This document shows positions 12,059 through 14,555 of a stretch of 14,555 nt of DNA, in pieces; position 1 is the stretch's first letter; each line of letters begins with the position of its first letter. The stretch comes from Acidimicrobiaceae bacterium. GTDB lineage: Bacteria; Actinomycetota; Acidimicrobiia; Acidimicrobiales; UBA8190. A program made the translations under genes and the position numbers. The notes under the pieces are model-generated. The model had not been told where the DNA came from. It saw only the letters and a program-made list of their open reading frames with translations, and made no database searches. The stretch covers positions 2,774-17,328 of the forward strand of contig DMNK01000003.1 in the NCBI GenBank assembly GCA_003453695.1. The letters are read 5' to 3'.

Positions 12059-14500
12059 GTGGCGGATCGGCACACGGGCAGACGGCTCGGCCTGGCGGCC
12101 GTCGGGGCGTTTCTCGCCACGGGGGCAGTGGTCGGTGTGCCAGTGGGCGCCCAACCGCCCGCCCGAGACGCAGTCACGCTTCCTCAGTGCGCCGAGCAGG
12201 CCGCCCAGACGAACGGCCCCGATACCACCGACGTCAACGCCCAGGCCGGAAACGGGCGCGTCACCGTAGGCCTCGATGCCGCCGGGAACATCACTGTCTT
12301 CCGCTATCCGAACCCCAGTTACTACAACCAGGTGAAGTACTTCACCACCGGCCCCGACGCCTCGACCGGCGTTCCCGGTGGCGAGCTCCCCAATGAAGGG
12401 AGCTTCGCCGGCCTGCGCTACACCACGGTTCAGGGGGGCGTGCCGGTCACCACGATGCAGTGGCTCAAGCAGCCCGATCTGGCCGACGCCGGTTGGAGTG
12501 TGCACCAGGCATACGCCTCGGATCAGGCCCCCGTGGTGCAGACCACGTATACGTCTCCCACGTCTCCCACCGCCCTGGGACTCACAGTGACGATCGTCGA
12601 CACCGCCAACGCCGGCCCCTTGGCCGACGCCTCGAAGCCCGCCACCTTCGTCCGGCAGGTCACCGTCGACCTGGCGAGCGGATCTCCCGTCCGTCCCGAC
12701 AGCGTCCAGCTCGCCTACTACGAGCATTTCGACGCTTTCGCCAGCCGGTACCGGTATTTCCCCGTCCAGGACTCGTGCTTCCAGCAGCTCGACGACACCC
12801 AGGCTGGCGCGTACGTGCCACCCGGTTCGGGAAACGGCGATGCTCTCGTCCAGTCGTGGGCCGGGATAGACCAGGCCAGCGGCCGGCCCAGCTCGGTGGC
12901 CTTCGCCTTCGGTTTCGACCGCCCGTCGGCCTCCCACCAGGTGGGGGAGGACGGCCACGATCCACTGGCGCCTCCGCTGGCCGCCGTAGACCCCACCCTC
13001 CGCGACGGCTACGACGAGATGACCAGCGCTCCCCACGAGCTCTCTGGATCGGGGGCAGCGGCCGGGCAGGTGACCGGCACGTTGACCACCCCCCTCGACC
13101 TGAGGCACGGGTCGGACAGCCTCCGGGTCATCGTCGGTGCCGGTGCCAGCCCGGGCGACGCCCTCGGCGCACTACAGGTCGAGCGGGGTACGTCGTCCGG
13201 GAAGGAGCTGGATGGCGTGGCGACCTACTGGTCGGACTGGCTGAAGAGGGCGCCCGAGCCGGCGCCCCCGACCAGCCCCGAGGCGGCCCGTATCGTCTCG
13301 GTGGCAGAGCGCTCGCTCATCACCATGCGCCTCGCCGTCGACCCCGACACCGGTGCCATAGTCGCCTCCGCCGACACCCAAGGGCCGTACGGGGAGGACT
13401 GGGTACGCGACGGGTCGTTCATCGACGCCGCCTTGGACGAAGCCGGATACCACAAGCTCGCCGAGAACCACGCCCTGTTCGAAGCGGCGGCGCAGACGAG
13501 CGCCACCAACCCCGATCTCCTGAGGGCGCCCGGCAATTGGCCCATGAACGTCTACGGCGACGGCATCCCCGGGGGGCCCATCCCCTACGAGATCGACGAG
13601 ACGGGCTTCGGCGCATGGGCGCTCTACGAGCACTCCGTGTACATGTCAGGCGGCGCCGCCACGAACTACCTCCTCCAGGTGTTCCCGGCCATCGCCCGGG
13701 CCGCCGACTGGCTCACGACGTGCAAGGACCCCGTCGACGGCCTCCAGTGCTACGCCAACGAGGACGACAACCTCACACCAACCCAGACCTTGCACGGGGC
13801 CGGGCCCGACCTGCTCGGCCTCACCTCGGCGGTGCGGGCCGCCGAGGCACTGTCGGCAGCCGAGCCCACCAACCCGTTGGCCATCACGTGGCAGACCGAC
13901 GCCTCGTTGTGGGCGGCCCGGGCCAGCCAGCTGCAGTCGGCGATCGAGGCCCTCTACAACGCCGACGGCCTAGGGGACGGGCTGTTCGCCGAGAGCTCTC
14001 CCAAGGAGACCGCTTTCGGCATCCCGGGGGAGCCGTCGCCGGTTCCGACGGCAAACCAGACCTATGCCGACGGCGGGTGGCTACTGTGGCCGGTGCAGCT
14101 GCTCTCTCCGTCCGACCCGAGGCAGCGAGCCGAGCTGCAGAACGAGGCGGCGGCCGTGTTGTCCACGGCCATGAGCTCTCTGAGAAACTCGACCCAGGGC
14201 TACACGGGATCCTATGAGGCCAAAGGGCTCCTCGGGGTGTGCAACTCGCTGCCCGGCCTGCCCACCTCGACGGCCGGGGCCGACCGCGCCACCATCCAGG
14301 AAGCCGTGGCCATGCTGGCCGCCAGCTCGACTCCAGGTCAGCGCGGCTTCACCACGGACACCGGCCTGTTCGCCGAGGCCTGGAAGAACTACAGCACGCC
14401 AGCCGGAACGAAGGTGGTCCCACTCAACGACGAACCGCACGTGTGGGAGCACGCCCTGTACTACATGACGGCGCTGTGCGCCTTCCCGCCGACGTCATGA
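12059..14500 (+). CDS. Secreted GH15 glucoamylase/glucodextranase-like glycosidase
   Basis: An 813-residue exported glycoside hydrolase of family 15, inverting enzymes that release glucose from the non-reducing ends of alpha-glucans (glucoamylase, glucodextranase; some are trehalases). A signal peptide covers residues 1-31 (two arginines, hydrophobic core, likely cleavage after PVGA). A bacterial-type N-terminal beta domain spans about 45-380 (NGRVTVGLDAAGNITVFRYP), and the (alpha/alpha)6 catalytic domain about 405-810. Seen in it: EDWVRDGSF (447-455, with sugar-binding W448, R450 and D451), the proposed general acid E514 in YEIDETGFGAW, the proposed base E773 in TGLFAEAW, and the closing PHVWEHALYYMTAL. 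GTG start after GAGAGG. The stop overlaps the next start (ATGA), so the two genes are translationally coupled. No starch-binding module is seen. The substrate cannot be decided from the sequence. Confidence 0.9.
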   Translation: MADRHTGRRLGLAAVGAFLATGAVVGVPVGAQPPARDAVTLPQCAEQAAQTNGPDTTDVNAQAGNGRVTVGLDAAGNITVFRYPNPSYYNQVKYFTTGPDASTGVPGGELPNEGSFAGLRYTTVQGGVPVTTMQWLKQPDLADAGWSVHQAYASDQAPVVQTTYTSPTSPTALGLTVTIVDTANAGPLADASKPATFVRQVTVDLASGSPVRPDSVQLAYYEHFDAFASRYRYFPVQDSCFQQLDDTQAGAYVPPGSGNGDALVQSWAGIDQASGRPSSVAFAFGFDRPSASHQVGEDGHDPLAPPLAAVDPTLRDGYDEMTSAPHELSGSGAAAGQVTGTLTTPLDLRHGSDSLRVIVGAGASPGDALGALQVERGTSSGKELDGVATYWSDWLKRAPEPAPPTSPEAARIVSVAERSLITMRLAVDPDTGAIVASADTQGPYGEDWVRDGSFIDAALDEAGYHKLAENHALFEAAAQTSATNPDLLRAPGNWPMNVYGDGIPGGPIPYEIDETGFGAWALYEHSVYMSGGAATNYLLQVFPAIARAADWLTTCKDPVDGLQCYANEDDNLTPTQTLHGAGPDLLGLTSAVRAAEALSAAEPTNPLAITWQTDASLWAARASQLQSAIEALYNADGLGDGLFAESSPKETAFGIPGEPSPVPTANQTYADGGWLLWPVQLLSPSDPRQRAELQNEAAAVLSTAMSSLRNSTQGYTGSYEAKGLLGVCNSLPGLPTSTAGADRATIQEAVAMLAASSTPGQRGFTTDTGLFAEAWKNYSTPAGTKVVPLNDEPHVWEHALYYMTALCAFPPTS
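12551..12568 (+). repeat. Two tandem 9-bp units inside the GH15 gene
   Basis: ACGTCTCCC occurs twice in tandem at 12551-12559 and 12560-12568, encoding a duplicated TSP in the N-terminal beta domain. It keeps the frame and is probably a small slippage duplication in a loop. Confidence 0.6.
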
Positions 14501-14555
14501 CGGGCCGGATGCGCACCCTTCCCCGAATCGCCGGGATCTCGATGGCGGGGGCGCT
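14497..14555 (+). CDS. Partial gene, start of a probable exported protein
   Basis: An ATG at 14497-14499 overlaps the GH15 TGA (14498-14500) in an ATGA arrangement, and the frame stays open to the window edge. The 19 visible residues, MTGRMRTLPRIAGISMAGA, have a basic start followed by the beginning of a hydrophobic run, as in a signal peptide. The ATGA overlap implies translational coupling with the GH15 enzyme and suggests a partner in extracellular or envelope carbohydrate metabolism. The product cannot be identified from so short a stretch. An in-frame ATG at 14509 is an alternative start. Confidence 0.6.
   Translation, partial: MTGRMRTLPRIAGISMAGA

Noticed and set aside
12460..14217. 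Plus-strand open frame of 585 codons inside the GH15 gene
   Set aside because: Shadow frame rich in Arg and Gly; the GH15 frame has a signal peptide and catalytic motifs.

Overview
The window is about 14.5 kb of high-GC DNA with frequent GTG starts, G/C-biased third positions, short intergenic gaps and several exported proteins with Ser/Thr/Pro/Gly-rich linkers. A DUF1876 protein, a family I know mainly from Actinomycetota, supports an actinobacterial origin. The pairing of a secreted sedolisin (S53) peptidase with a secreted GH15 glycosidase suggests, as inference only, an acid-tolerant heterotroph such as a member of Acidimicrobiia. I found no tRNA, rRNA, CRISPR array, insertion sequence or phage gene.

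Left part (1-4335): small, mostly single genes. They are a DUF1876 protein (306-566), an exported protein with a disordered linker and a four-cysteine C-terminal domain (671-1306), a small predicted dimeric alpha/beta-barrel protein (1384-1680), a zinc-independent quinone-reductase-like MDR enzyme (1977-2900), a stand-alone PilZ c-di-GMP receptor on the minus strand (2985-3344), and an NTF2/SnoaL-like protein (3579-3998). The MDR and PilZ genes converge on a hairpin at 2911-2934. The PilZ and NTF2-like genes diverge from a spacer containing a perfect 10-bp palindrome.

Middle part (4336-11160): a YihY/BrkB-family membrane protein, a 1081-residue secreted S53 peptidase with an intact catalytic set and a C-terminal extension of about 350 residues that I do not recognise, a good intrinsic terminator, and a membrane-bound PAS-GGDEF-EAL protein. 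In that protein the EAL residues are complete but the GGDEF signature reads GSDEF, so net c-di-GMP hydrolysis is the likelier output. Together with the PilZ protein this gives the window a c-di-GMP turnover enzyme and a receptor, although they are about 5.5 kb apart and nothing shows that they work together.

Right part (11161-14555): a polytopic membrane-protein gene that reads through only if one base is removed near 11550-11553 and that lacks a convincing start, so it is probably a pseudogene. It is followed by a secreted GH15 glucoamylase/glucodextranase-like enzyme. The GH15 stop codon overlaps by ATGA with the start of another gene, probably for an exported protein, which runs off the window.

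I did not find a clearly new multi-gene system. The best leads are the precisely located frameshift, the unassigned C-terminal region of the S53 peptidase, and the coupled gene pair at the right edge.
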